Assembly (NCBI GenBank): GCA_018812925.1
Contig: JAHJCU010000004.1
Span: forward strand, 494,289 to 558,288
Length of the DNA: 64,000 nt
Origin: Candidatus Omnitrophota bacterium
GTDB taxonomy: Bacteria; CAIJMQ01
Direction of reading: 5' to 3'
Position 1 is the stretch's first letter. Every line of letters starts with the position of its first letter. The position numbers were made by a program, and so were the translations under genes. The notes beneath the pieces are model-generated. The model saw only the letters and a list, made by a program, of their open reading frames with translations. It had not been told where the DNA came from and did not search any database. Below, in pieces: positions 51,566 to 60,419 of the stretch.

Positions 51566-52156
51566 ATGATTAAAGCGATTATATTAGATTGGGGCGGTGT
51601 GTTGATAGACAATCCCGTTGCCGGATTTATGACGTATTGTTCCCAATATTTGAAAGTGCCTAAAAAAACTTTCATAGAAACTACTTCCAAATTCTACGAA
51701 GATTTTGCAAAGGGCAAAGTTACCGAGAACGCATTTTGGAAAAACGTATGCTCTTACCTAAATGTTGCGGTCCCGTCCGTTTCCTCTCTCTTAACAGAAG
51801 CGTTCAGGGCTGTGTATTCGGAAAAGAAAGAGGTCTTTTCAATAGTATCTTCTCTAAAAGATAAAGGATATAAAATTGCGCTTTTATCAAATACAGAAAT
51901 GCCTATGGTGAATTTTTTCCGTGAAAAAAATTATAGTTTTTTTGATTTGACGGTTTTCTCTTGCGTGGAAGGGGTTATTAAACCCGATAAAAAGATTTAT
52001 GAGATAACTTTGGATAGATTAAAAATAAAACCGCAGGAAGCAGTTTTTATAGATGACAAAGAAGAAAATATTCTCTCTGGGAAAGATGTGGGAATAAATG
52101 CAATTCTTTTTAAGAATCCTCAGCAGTTCAAAAAAGAACTGTTATCTTTATTGTGA
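51566..52156 (+). CDS. HAD-family hydrolase
   Basis: 196 aa. LDWGGVL near residue 7 carries the nucleophile region (one Asp, the second replaced by Gly-Gly), LLSNTE motif II, KPDKKIYE motif III and FIDDKEENI motif IV. The DxD acid is G, so hydrolysis may be impaired or the Asp of DWG may act alone; YihX/epoxide-hydrolase-type HADs have related DxG variants. Substrate unknown. Confidence 0.82.
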   Translation: MIKAIILDWGGVLIDNPVAGFMTYCSQYLKVPKKTFIETTSKFYEDFAKGKVTENAFWKNVCSYLNVAVPSVSSLLTEAFRAVYSEKKEVFSIVSSLKDKGYKIALLSNTEMPMVNFFREKNYSFFDLTVFSCVEGVIKPDKKIYEITLDRLKIKPQEAVFIDDKEENILSGKDVGINAILFKNPQQFKKELLSLL

Positions 52157-52158
52157 TT

Positions 52159-54525
52159 TTAATATTTTCGTTTTATCAATAATTTTTCTATATACGGAAA
52201 TTTATTGAATAAAATATCTTTTAGCATATCGTAATTCTCAAGCGCGGGACTTTCTTTTAATAAAGCCTCAGCATCTTGTTTTGCTTGCTCAAGCAGTTCT
52301 AAATCTTTTATGATATTGCCCAGTTTTATTTCAGGGAAACCATGTTGTTTTGTGCCGAGAAGTTCGCCGGGGCCGCGTATTTCAAGGTCTTCCTCCGCAA
52401 TTTTAAAACCGTCCGAGGTGGAAGTCATTGCTTTTAGACGTTTTTTACCTTCTTCTGTTTTTGGATTAGATACCAGAATGCAATAAGACTTGTGTTCGCC
52501 TCGTCCTATTCTGCCGCGCAATTGATGAAGTTGCGCCAATCCAAATCTCTCGGCGTTAAGGACAACCATTACGGTTGCTGATGGTATGTCTATTCCAACT
52601 TCTATTAAAGATGTTGCCACAAGGATATCAGTTTTTTTATTGCGGAAAGCTTTCATTATTTTTTGTTGCTCTTCTTTTTTTATCCTGCCGTGTAAAAGCG
52701 CAAGTTTATATGATGAGAAAACGTTTTCTTTTAGAAATTCAAAAATTTCAGTAGCGGAATCCACTTCTAATTTTTCCGATTCTTCAATGAGAGGAGTAAC
52801 TATAAAAACTTGTCGTCCTTTATCCAATTCTTCTTTTATAAAATCATAAACTTTGTCTTTGTCTTTTTCGTCTATCCAAAAAGTTGAAGTTTGAGCCCTG
52901 CCTGCAGGCAATTCGTTAAGCGTAGATATGTCCATATCTCCGTATAACGCCAAAGCCAATGAGCGGGGAATAGGAGTCGCGCTCATTACCAATATCTCGG
53001 GTTTATGGCTAAAAATATCCATAAAATGCGTTCTTTGCAAAACGCCGAATTTATGCTCTTCGTCTATGACCGCAAGCCCCAAATTTTTAAATTCGACATT
53101 TTCCTGCAAAAGAGCGTGTGTCCCGATTAAGACATCTATTTTGCCGTCTTTTAGTTTTTTAAGAATTTCTCTTCGTTCTTTTTGTTTTTGCCCTGAAACA
53201 ATAAACTCTATTTCCATTCCCAAAGATAACGCGAATTTTTGCAGTGTAATATAATGCTGTTCGGCTAAAACCGCCGTAGGAGCCATTATTGCTGATTGAT
53301 AACCGTTATCTTTTGCAAGAATAATTGCCCCAAGGGCAATTACCGTTTTCCCTGCACCGACTTCGCCGTGCAATAATCTCATCATGCGAGTAGTCGAAGT
53401 CATATCATCTTTGATTTTATTCAATACTTTTTTCTGCGAGTTTGTTAAGGAAAACGGCAGGATTTCTTCTAATTTTTCGAGCAATTCGCCTTCGCTCTTA
53501 AATGTTGTTTTTTTATTTTCCTTCTTCATATTTCTCATAAACACAAGGCCCAACTGTAGAAATAAAAATTCTTCATATATAAACCTTGTTCTGGCTGTTT
53601 CTTTATCTTCTATGCTTTCGGGAAAATGAATGTTTTTTGTGGCTTTTTCAAAACTCATCAATTCTTTTGAATTTATCAGGTTGTCGGGCAAATACTCATA
53701 AAGAAAACCATCTGATTCTTTTAAAATTGTATCTACTAAAGTTCTTAAATAACGCATGCCTATTTTGCCGGTAAGAGGATAAATAGGAACAATTCTGCCC
53801 GTATGAACGGGATCGTTTTTTTCTACTAATTCAAATACAGGATGAACTATTTGTTTCTCGCCAAACCCCGTTACTTTGCCCGATAAAATAATCTCTTTGT
53901 CTATGGGCAGAAGTTTTTTCATGTATGGTTGGTTAAACCATACGCAGACAATCCTGTCAGTTCCGTCATCAACAATAGCTTTTGTTATGCGCTTTCTCCT
54001 GGCAGTAAATACATCGTCTCTTACTCTAATTTCTCCTTTTACGGTTACATAATCTCCAAAATTTACCTTTGAAATGGGAGTAAATTTCGAGCGGTCTTCA
54101 TAACGAAGAGGAAAATGCGTCAATAAATCTCTAACCTTAACAATTTCTAAATTCTTAAGATAAGAAGCTCTTTTGGGCCCTACGCCTTTTACATACTGAA
54201 TAACTCTTTCCAAAAAAATTAATGATTTTGATTCGTTTAATAACTTTTTCCCTTTCTGGAATATTTTCTCCCGTTTGTCTATGTTCTGCGAAGCATAATC
54301 TTTGAAAATAGTTTTTAAACTTTTTAATCTTTTTGATGAACAGGCTGGTTGTGGTAACTCCAACACTTTTTCCAACCAATGATTTAGGTAATGACTAAAC
54401 GAAGGACTGCAGGAATGATTATTGAAATTATATTTCTGTTCAAGCTTGAATGGACGTTCTAATAGAGAAATTATTTCTACAACAGATGGTTGATTAGACA
54501 TCTTACATATTGAAACTTTCTCCAA
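52159..54525 (-). CDS. recG: ATP-dependent DNA helicase RecG
   Basis: 788 aa. Wedge/OB domain (residues about 130-260), Walker A LLHGEVGAGKTVIALGAI near residue 385, DEEH box (AVIDEEHKFGVLQR), SATPIPRSLAL, and the late QLRGRIGRG. Rescues stalled forks and branches. Starts inside lptB (overlap 23 bases). Confidence 0.96.
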   Translation of the reverse strand: MEKVSICKMSNQPSVVEIISLLERPFKLEQKYNFNNHSCSPSFSHYLNHWLEKVLELPQPACSSKRLKSLKTIFKDYASQNIDKREKIFQKGKKLLNESKSLIFLERVIQYVKGVGPKRASYLKNLEIVKVRDLLTHFPLRYEDRSKFTPISKVNFGDYVTVKGEIRVRDDVFTARRKRITKAIVDDGTDRIVCVWFNQPYMKKLLPIDKEIILSGKVTGFGEKQIVHPVFELVEKNDPVHTGRIVPIYPLTGKIGMRYLRTLVDTILKESDGFLYEYLPDNLINSKELMSFEKATKNIHFPESIEDKETARTRFIYEEFLFLQLGLVFMRNMKKENKKTTFKSEGELLEKLEEILPFSLTNSQKKVLNKIKDDMTSTTRMMRLLHGEVGAGKTVIALGAIILAKDNGYQSAIMAPTAVLAEQHYITLQKFALSLGMEIEFIVSGQKQKERREILKKLKDGKIDVLIGTHALLQENVEFKNLGLAVIDEEHKFGVLQRTHFMDIFSHKPEILVMSATPIPRSLALALYGDMDISTLNELPAGRAQTSTFWIDEKDKDKVYDFIKEELDKGRQVFIVTPLIEESEKLEVDSATEIFEFLKENVFSSYKLALLHGRIKKEEQQKIMKAFRNKKTDILVATSLIEVGIDIPSATVMVVLNAERFGLAQLHQLRGRIGRGEHKSYCILVSNPKTEEGKKRLKAMTSTSDGFKIAEEDLEIRGPGELLGTKQHGFPEIKLGNIIKDLELLEQAKQDAEALLKESPALENYDMLKDILFNKFPYIEKLLIKRKY

Positions 54526-55222
54526 AATAGAGTTTGCGGGCGGTTGGGTTATTGAGTAATTCTTTCGGGGTCCCTTCGCAGGTTATTTTGCCCGAAGAAA
54601 TGAGATATGCTCGGTCGGTAATTTTTAAAGTGTCTTTTACGTTGTGGTCTGTAATAAGTATGCCGATGCCTTTCTCTTTTAATGAATTAAGAATATTTTG
54701 TATATCTTGAATCCCAAGCGGGTCGATTCCTGTAAACGGTTCGTCAAGTAGCAAAAAATAGGGTGATAATAGAAGAATTCTTCCTATTTCTACTTTTCTT
54801 CTCTCACCTCCGGAAAGAAAGTAAGATAAACTGTCTTTTATTATCGTAAGCCCCATTTCTTCCAGTGTTGATTCCATTTTTTTTTGTTTGTCTTCTTTAC
54901 TTATGGGTAGGAATTCAAGTATTGCATTAAAATTTTCTTCCACAGTCATTTTCCTAAAAATGGAACTGTCTTGCGGCAGGTATCCTAACCCTTTTCTTGC
55001 TCTTAAATATAAAGGCAGGTTTGAAATATTATGACCGCCTAAATATATATCACCCTTATCAGGTTTGTATAATCCCACCATCAATCTAAAAGTAGTTGTC
55101 TTGCCGGCGCCATTGGGACCTAGTAGACCGACAATTTCGCCTTTGCTTACTTTTAGAGATATGTCCTTGACTATTGGTTTTCTGCCTAAAGATTTAACTA
55201 AATTTCTGCCTTCAAATTGCAT
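54503..55222 (-). CDS. lptB: LPS export ABC transporter ATPase
   Basis: 239 aa. Walker A GPNGAGKTTTFRLM near residue 36, Q-loop GLGYLPQDSSIF, signature FLSGGERRKVEIGRIL, Walker B FLLLDEPFTGIDP. The LptB signature layout and the lptA/lptC-like genes upstream support LPS export over other ABC roles. The LptF/G permeases are not in the window. Confidence 0.94.
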   Translation of the reverse strand: MQFEGRNLVKSLGRKPIVKDISLKVSKGEIVGLLGPNGAGKTTTFRLMVGLYKPDKGDIYLGGHNISNLPLYLRARKGLGYLPQDSSIFRKMTVEENFNAILEFLPISKEDKQKKMESTLEEMGLTIIKDSLSYFLSGGERRKVEIGRILLLSPYFLLLDEPFTGIDPLGIQDIQNILNSLKEKGIGILITDHNVKDTLKITDRAYLISSGKITCEGTPKELLNNPTARKLYFGESFNM

Positions 55223-55254
55223 ATTATCCCTTTTATTAAGAATTGAATGTTAAA

Positions 55255-55383
55255 TAGAAACGAATTGAAATAGATAGAAATATGTTGAAATAAATTGTTA
55301 CTACGTATATCTATTGTATCTCTATGTATATCCACCGTATTTCCACGTATATCATGTATATCTATTGTATTTCCACCATGTTT
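55255..55383. repeat. AT-rich word repeat, ATATCTATTGTATTTCCAC dialect
   Basis: GAATTGAAATAGATAGAAATA on the left; TATATCTATTGTATCTC, TATATCCACCGTATTTCC and a further TATATCTATTGTATTTCCACC on the right, in the opposite sense. It supplies the last residues of the lptA-like protein (ENMVEIQ). Confidence 0.65.
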
Positions 55384-55955
55384 TCATTTATTGGTTCTTC
55401 TTCGCTTTCGGTCTGTATTTCTCCTTTAACCCCTTTTGTTATATTAATAATTTCTTTTCCCGTATCAAAACTAATTTCTTCTCCCCTAAACATCGCCTTA
55501 TCGGAAGAAATCCAGGCGGATTTTTCTAAAAGTATTAAGTCTTTGTCGGGATATATTTCTATTATCTCTGCGCCACATTTCTGTTTTTCTCTTATCAGGT
55601 CGGCATTTCCTTCGGCTGTTATCTTTTCTACTTCGTCTTTTTCATCAAAAAATATAGTCATTTTATCCGCAGTAATATTGCCTTCTTTGGATATCATGGT
55701 TGCGTTGCCGGTAAATATGGCTGTTTTTGCTTCGTATTCCCATCTTAAGGAATCTGCCGTAATCTGGCGTTTATATAAACTCTCGTCATTTATTTTAGAA
55801 ACCTCTTCGCCAAATGTTATTGGTATAGCGCTTAAAATAAAGAAAGAAACAAATATTAACCCCGCAAAGAAACCAGCCTGCTTCTTGGTTACGAGTAAGT
55901 AAAATCCTAACCGTCTCAGAGGAATTACCTTATTTAAATGATAGTTTTTTCTCAT
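55362..55955 (-). CDS. lptA: LptA/OstA-domain protein
   Basis: 197 aa. A membrane segment (FFAGLIFVSFFILSAIPITFG) then OstA beta-jellyroll repeats: ITADSLRWEYEAKTAIFTGNATMISKEGNITADKMTIFF, continuing with ITAEGNADLIR. Periplasmic bridge for LPS transport. The C-terminal residues are encoded by the AT-rich repeat downstream. Confidence 0.85.
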   Translation of the reverse strand: MRKNYHLNKVIPLRRLGFYLLVTKKQAGFFAGLIFVSFFILSAIPITFGEEVSKINDESLYKRQITADSLRWEYEAKTAIFTGNATMISKEGNITADKMTIFFDEKDEVEKITAEGNADLIREKQKCGAEIIEIYPDKDLILLEKSAWISSDKAMFRGEEISFDTGKEIINITKGVKGEIQTESEEEPINENMVEIQ

Positions 55956-55958
55956 TGT

Positions 55959-56609
55959 TTAATTGATTTGCATTGTAACATCTTTATTAATAGTCATTAT
56001 ATCTCCGGATGGTGAGAATTCTATCCCTTCCCCGTTAATATTCCATTTTTCTGCTTCTATTTCTACTTTGTCCTGCGTATGCATAGTTTCGGATATAGAG
56101 TCCCACGATAGACTGTCGCATTTTATGTTTGAATTTAAATAGCCTATTATTTGGACGTTATTTTTTAAATAGATTTCATCCTTCTTTTCTGCCTCGCCAA
56201 CAGTCAAATTCTCTACTAAAACGTTTTCTTTCACTACTCCGTCATCTGCTTTTATTGTAAACGGGTCTTTGTCTTGGGGGTAAAATTTTACTTTTACTCC
56301 TTTAAGCGTTTTTGCATTTTCATCAAATTGCGCAGAATCCGCCTCAAGCTCCCATTTAATAATTTCTCCATCCATTTTTTTTGCTCTGAATCCTTTGGTC
56401 ACGGATTGGGCAAAAATTGGCGATAGGCACAGAGGCACAAAGAAACAAAGGCATAAAAGCACTTTATTAAAGATTGCAAATTTAAGATTAAAAATTCTTA
56501 GAATCTTAAATCTCCCTCTGGAATCTTGGAAAGATTTCGAGGACTTAGTCCCTGAAATTCTCTGAATTTCTAGGGGTGAATCTTGAATTTGGAATGGTAT
56601 TTTATTCAC
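55959..56609 (-). CDS. lptC: LptC-like protein with repeat-derived leader
   Basis: 216 aa. From about residue 68 the LptC pattern is clear (KKMDGEIIKWELEADSAQFDE, then VKVKFYPQDKDPFTIKADDG). The first 66 residues, including the apparent signal peptide (VLLCLCFFVPLCLSPIFA), are encoded by a stack of three repeat types (R5-like, AAGAATCTTAAATC and CACAGAGG words). GTG start overlaps the DUF502 stop. Assigning LptC versus a second LptA is based on order and single domain; moderately sure. Confidence 0.75.
   Translation of the reverse strand: MNKIPFQIQDSPLEIQRISGTKSSKSFQDSRGRFKILRIFNLKFAIFNKVLLCLCFFVPLCLSPIFAQSVTKGFRAKKMDGEIIKWELEADSAQFDENAKTLKGVKVKFYPQDKDPFTIKADDGVVKENVLVENLTVGEAEKKDEIYLKNNVQIIGYLNSNIKCDSLSWDSISETMHTQDKVEIEAEKWNINGEGIEFSPSGDIMTINKDVTMQIN
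56425..56600. repeat. Stacked repeats inside the lptC-like 5' end
   Basis: From right to left on the coding strand: TTCAAGATTC words (56578-56600), R5-like CCCCTAGAAATTC...AATTTCAGGGAC...AAGTCC (56533-56577), AGAATTTTTAATCTTAAATT (56470-56500) and CACAGAGGCACAAAGAAAC (56429-56460). Each has a relative elsewhere in the window, yet the whole remains open in frame. Confidence 0.65.
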
Positions 56610-57258
56610 TTTTTATGATTTTTGAATTTGGAAGAATTGCCCCTACAGAAATAACGAACCTCATTGCGTCTTCTACCGATATATCAAGGGGCATGACATC
56701 TGCTTCCGGCAACATCAGCAAAAATCCGCTTGTTGGATTTGGGGCTGTTGGCAGAAAAACACTTACATGCGGTTCTTCACTCTTACCGACAATCCCATTT
56801 TTTATAGTCGATGTTACAAATCCTACTTGATATATACCCGCGTGAGGATATTCTAACAGAACAACTTTTTGAAGAACTTTTAATCTCTGGCTGAAGAAAG
56901 TGTGAGACATTTTCTTTGCTGTCTCATAAACCCATTTTACAACCGGAATCCTATGTAGAATTTTTTCCGTTAAATCTAGAATTTTTTTCCCGAAAACATT
57001 TCTTGCGGTAACACCTATCATAATTATTGCAAAAATACTTAAAAGGATTATGCTTATTGACCAGAAAGCTTTTGCGAATAAAGATGTCTCTGTCGGCAGT
57101 AACGTTAGAGAAGCTGCGATAATCTTTGATACAAAAAACCATAAAATCCATAGGGTAATGGTTATGGGAAGAACGATGAAAAATCCTGTTAAAAAATTAT
57201 TTCTTAATCCTCTTCTTATACTTCCGCCCTCTTTTTCTTCCATTTTATACTCCTTCAA
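56602..57258 (-). CDS. DUF502 membrane protein
   Basis: 218 aa. Two membrane helices near residues 25-47 and 60-85 (FIVLPITITLWILWFFV; IILLSIFAIIMIGVTARN), then IPVVKWVYETAKKMSH and VLLEYPHAGIYQVGFVTS, VFLPTAPNPTSGFLLMLPEADV, all diagnostic of DUF502. Function unknown; membership in envelope operons is common. Confidence 0.92.
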   Translation of the reverse strand: MKEYKMEEKEGGSIRRGLRNNFLTGFFIVLPITITLWILWFFVSKIIAASLTLLPTETSLFAKAFWSISIILLSIFAIIMIGVTARNVFGKKILDLTEKILHRIPVVKWVYETAKKMSHTFFSQRLKVLQKVVLLEYPHAGIYQVGFVTSTIKNGIVGKSEEPHVSVFLPTAPNPTSGFLLMLPEADVMPLDISVEDAMRFVISVGAILPNSKIIKSE

Positions 57259-57272
57259 AAATTTTTGTTCTT

Positions 57273-57701
57273 TTACTTTTTCTCTTTTAATGACGTGAGA
57301 ATTTTTTCCTGTTTAGCCCACATCTTTTCCTTTGACTTAGATGTGTAGTCGGTCTCTCCCAAAAGATGCAAAACACCGTGTATTACCAGTCTTGCAAGCT
57401 CATCTTCTATTTTCTCCTTATATGTTTTTGCTTGTTCTTTGGCTTGTATCAATGAAATTGCTATGTCTCCAAGATATGGCGAACGTTTTTCCCCGTAAGG
57501 AAAAGCAAGCACATCCGTAGGTTCATCGGTATTTCGGAACTTTTTATTAAGTTGGCGTATTTGGTGTTCATCTGTTATAAGAACGCCTAAAGATTTTTTT
57601 TCTTTACCCATAAACGATAGGGTTTTCTCGCCGGCTTGGAGTATTATATTGCGGTATTTGTTTGCTTTTTTATTCTCTTGTATTTGAATGTCCATTTTCA
57701 T
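57273..57701 (-). CDS. ybeY: Endoribonuclease YbeY
   Basis: 142 aa. 16S rRNA maturation factor. RNTDEPTDVLAFP near residue 62 and the zinc motif HGVLHLLGETDYTSKSKEKM near residue 110. The usual third histidine of HGxLHLxGYDH is replaced: residue order is G-E-T-D. Overlaps the HD gene by 32 bases; ybeY and phoH are near each other in many bacteria. Confidence 0.93.
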   Translation of the reverse strand: MKMDIQIQENKKANKYRNIILQAGEKTLSFMGKEKKSLGVLITDEHQIRQLNKKFRNTDEPTDVLAFPYGEKRSPYLGDIAISLIQAKEQAKTYKEKIEDELARLVIHGVLHLLGETDYTSKSKEKMWAKQEKILTSLKEKK

Positions 57702-59223
57702 CTTTCGTGTCTTTTCCCGCGTCTGTTTCCTCGGAAGACGGATATTTGATTCGGCTATGGAAAGTTCCCGTAAGAGATTGAATCAAACTTTCCTGAATCA
57801 CGTGCAAATCATTAAAGTTAAGTTGAGATTCGTCAAGTTGCTTTCCCAGGAGTTTTTCATTTGTTAACTTTTCTACCAAATGTCTTATTCTTGCGGACGA
57901 TGGGTCCTCAAGTGTGCGGGAAGCCGCTTCAATCGTATCTGCCAACATTACAATTGCGGCTTCTTTGCTTTGAGGTTTGGGACCAGGATAACGGAAAGAA
58001 TCTTCATCAACCGTATCGTTGGATTCTTTTTTCAAGGCTTCCTGATAAAAGAAAGAAGTAAAAGTTGTGCCGTGATGTTGATTTATAATATCCCGAATTT
58101 TTTGAGGCAGGCGGTATTTCTCTGCTAATTGAACCCCTTCTTTTACATGAGAGATAAGAATTAAACTCGAAAGCGCAGGGTTTACTTTTTCATGCCTGCT
58201 CTTGGAGTTTAAGCTTAAATTTTCCACAAAGTATGGCGGGTTTTTGATTTTTCCTATGTCGTGGTAATAAGCGCCCACTTTTGCAAGTAACGAGTTTGCT
58301 TTTATTTTTTCCGCCGCCGCTTCAGCTAAATTTGCAACCATTAAGCACGACTGATAACTGCCTGGAGCTTTTTCTCTTAAATTAACCAATAAAGGATGAG
58401 TCAAGCGTGATAATTCAAGGAGCTTGGCTTCGGTAATTTTCCCGAAAAGGTTTTCTAAAAAGGGCAATATTTCCAACGCTAAAAAGGCTGAAACCAAAGC
58501 GCTTCCTATAACGTATAATCCCTGTATCGCAATGTTTTTGGCGGTCCATCCTTGTGAAAGCCCCCAACTTATTATGAATACTGCTCCAATGCTTCCTGCT
58601 ACAATCCCCGTTTTAAATAAGTCTCTGCGTTTGTGTATAAAAGGAATACTCAAAGCAGCTAATCCGCCCATCATTATAAAAGTAAAAACAACGTCTATTC
58701 TGAAATTTGATATAAATCCTATTAGTCCTCCCAAAATTATTATACAGGCAAGCGCTTCACGTCCTCCAACTAATGAAGCAATAAGTATCCCCGTTAAAAC
58801 TGCCGGAATGCTATATTGCGAGATTGTTGTTTTGGAAATTCCGTGTGCTATTAAAAGTGTTCCGAAATTGATTAAACAGAAAATCAAAAATTTAAGCGGA
58901 TGCTTTATAACCGAAGCATTATATTTGGAAAGATAAAACAGTGTTAAAAATAAGAATAGGAATACACATAAAGCTATCCCCGCGATTTGCGGCAGGTTTG
59001 CATTCAAATCCTGCAATAAGTTCATGGATTTTAAAACAAGCCCGAGCGTAACTATATAAAAAATAATGCCGATTAAGCATGTGTTGACCTTACGCACATA
59101 TTCCAGCGGTTTCCTGAAATATTTAAGCCGTTTCTTTATAGTAAGGTAAATTTTCCTTTTTATTCCGCTTTTTGGGCGGACCAGCTTTGCATCAACTTGT
59201 TTTTTTGTTTTTTTGTTTTTCAT
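57670..59223 (-). CDS. 7TM HD-domain phosphohydrolase (PgpH/YqfF-like)
   Basis: 517 aa. About seven membrane segments (residues 40-270) then a HD domain with GSYQSCLMVANLAEAAA, YYHDIGKIKNP near residue 345, LISHVKEG and INQHHGTT, and ADTIEAASR near residue 440. The large extracellular 7TMR-HDED domain of Listeria PgpH is missing, as in short bacterial homologues. Likely degrades cyclic di-AMP or a related nucleotide. Between phoH and ybeY, as in Firmicutes. Confidence 0.9.
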   Translation of the reverse strand: MKNKKTKKQVDAKLVRPKSGIKRKIYLTIKKRLKYFRKPLEYVRKVNTCLIGIIFYIVTLGLVLKSMNLLQDLNANLPQIAGIALCVFLFLFLTLFYLSKYNASVIKHPLKFLIFCLINFGTLLIAHGISKTTISQYSIPAVLTGILIASLVGGREALACIIILGGLIGFISNFRIDVVFTFIMMGGLAALSIPFIHKRRDLFKTGIVAGSIGAVFIISWGLSQGWTAKNIAIQGLYVIGSALVSAFLALEILPFLENLFGKITEAKLLELSRLTHPLLVNLREKAPGSYQSCLMVANLAEAAAEKIKANSLLAKVGAYYHDIGKIKNPPYFVENLSLNSKSRHEKVNPALSSLILISHVKEGVQLAEKYRLPQKIRDIINQHHGTTFTSFFYQEALKKESNDTVDEDSFRYPGPKPQSKEAAIVMLADTIEAASRTLEDPSSARIRHLVEKLTNEKLLGKQLDESQLNFNDLHVIQESLIQSLTGTFHSRIKYPSSEETDAGKDTKDENGHSNTRE

Positions 59224-60163
59224 AGGCTCTTATAATATCCTGCACCAACTTGTGTCTGACAACGTCTTTTCCCGTAAAATATGCAAAGTCAATGCCCTTT
59301 ATACCCTTAAGGATATGTTGAACTTCTACAAGACCCGAAGCAGTGCCTCCGGGTAAATCAATCTGTGTAATGTCTCCCGTAACTATAACTTTAGAATCAA
59401 ATCCCAAACGCGTCAAGAACATCTTCATCTGTTCGGGCGTGGAATTTTGAGCTTCGTCCAGCACGATAAAAGCATCATTAAATGTTCTGCCCCTCATATA
59501 TGCAAGCGGTGCTATCTCGATTATATTTCTTTGCAAGTATTGATGCAATTTCTCCGTTTCCAACATTTCATATAAAGCATCATAAAGCGGACGAAGATAC
59601 GGATTGATTTTTTCCTGCAGGTCTCCTGGCAGAAACCCCAATTTCTCTCCCGCCTCAACGGCAGGACGCACCAAAATCACTCTGCCGGTTCTATTATTTG
59701 CCAAATAATGCACCGCCATAGCCATTGCAAGATATGTTTTCCCCGTTCCCGCGGGGCCTATTGAGAAAACAATTTCGTTTTCCTTTATAGATTCGATATA
59801 TCTCTTCTGGGCGGGATTTTTGGGAACGATATGTTTTCTTTCGGTGGGAATCTCTATCCTGTCTTGTATAATTTCCTCCAAATTGCCTGCTTTATCTTTA
59901 TTTGTTTTTTGCATCGCAAAAAGAATATCGTCCTCTGTTATGTCCTCCTTGTTTTCAGATAACGACAATATCTTGTCTATAAACTTTTTGGCTTTAGACA
60001 CCTGCGCAGGTTTTCCCTTGAGAGCTATATCCTCGCCTCGGCCTATAACGACGATATCAAATTCCTTTTCTAATAGATGTGACAATTTGTCGTTTCTGCC
60101 AAGTATCTTTAAAGTTTGCTCTTTATTGGCAAGAGAGATTCTTCGAGTGGTTGTTTTCCGCAT
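59192..60163 (-). CDS. phoH: PhoH-family ATPase
   Basis: 323 aa. N-terminal KH-like region to residue 110, then the ATPase: GPAGTGKTYLAMAMAVHYL near residue 137, RPAVEAGEKLGFLPGDL, FIVLDEAQNSTPEQMKMFLTRLG and VTGDITQIDLP. First gene of the phoH-HD-ybeY-DUF502-lptCAB-recG run; overlaps (32, 32, 8 bases) suggest one transcript. Confidence 0.96.
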   Translation of the reverse strand: MRKTTTRRISLANKEQTLKILGRNDKLSHLLEKEFDIVVIGRGEDIALKGKPAQVSKAKKFIDKILSLSENKEDITEDDILFAMQKTNKDKAGNLEEIIQDRIEIPTERKHIVPKNPAQKRYIESIKENEIVFSIGPAGTGKTYLAMAMAVHYLANNRTGRVILVRPAVEAGEKLGFLPGDLQEKINPYLRPLYDALYEMLETEKLHQYLQRNIIEIAPLAYMRGRTFNDAFIVLDEAQNSTPEQMKMFLTRLGFDSKVIVTGDITQIDLPGGTASGLVEVQHILKGIKGIDFAYFTGKDVVRHKLVQDIIRAYEKQKNKKTS

Positions 60164-60238
60164 CTGTTAATAAGATATTAAAGAACAGACAGAGAGAAGT
60201 CAACTGTATAAATTTTAAGCCCACATTGATTAAGCCTT

Positions 60239-60358
60239 GTAATTGGTAACTCGTAAAGCCTGCCCGCTTCGCAAGCAGGCGGGCGTAATTCGTAATTTCT
60301 TAAGTTGTCTTTATTGTTTAATTACTATTTACCAATTACCAGTTACCCTTTACCCGTA
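60239..60358. repeat. GTAA-dialect foldback repeat split by R1
   Basis: GTAATTGGTAACTCGTAAAG, R1 copy C (60259-60283), CGTAATTCGTAATTTC, then inverted TTTACCAATTACCAGTTACCC. R1 interrupts the left arm. R1 here has an extended 12-bp stem (GCCTGCCCGCTT against AAGCAGGCGGGC, one wobble and one mismatch) with loop CGC. Together with R3 (60361-60419) it fills the whole 255-base gap between phoH and leuB. Confidence 0.75.
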
Positions 60359-60360
60359 GT

Positions 60361-60419
60361 ACTCCTTTTGGAGTGCGAAGTCCCCCCTGTTAGTTTTGCC
60401 TTGCAAAACTAGGGGGGAT
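60361..60419. repeat. R3 element at the leuB-like 3' end
   Basis: ACTCC-TTTT-GGAGT hairpin, GCGA, then AGTCCCCCCTGTTAGTTTT with AAAACTAGGGGGG as a second hairpin. Its end forms the leuB-like stop region. A copy lies at 61542-61601, in the same orientation and about 90 percent alike by eye, on the other side of the gene. Confidence 0.8.

Noticed and set aside
51566-51590. HAD gene as a pseudogene because the second catalytic Asp is missing
   Set aside because: Other motifs are intact and DxG variants exist in active subfamilies, so I kept it as a gene.
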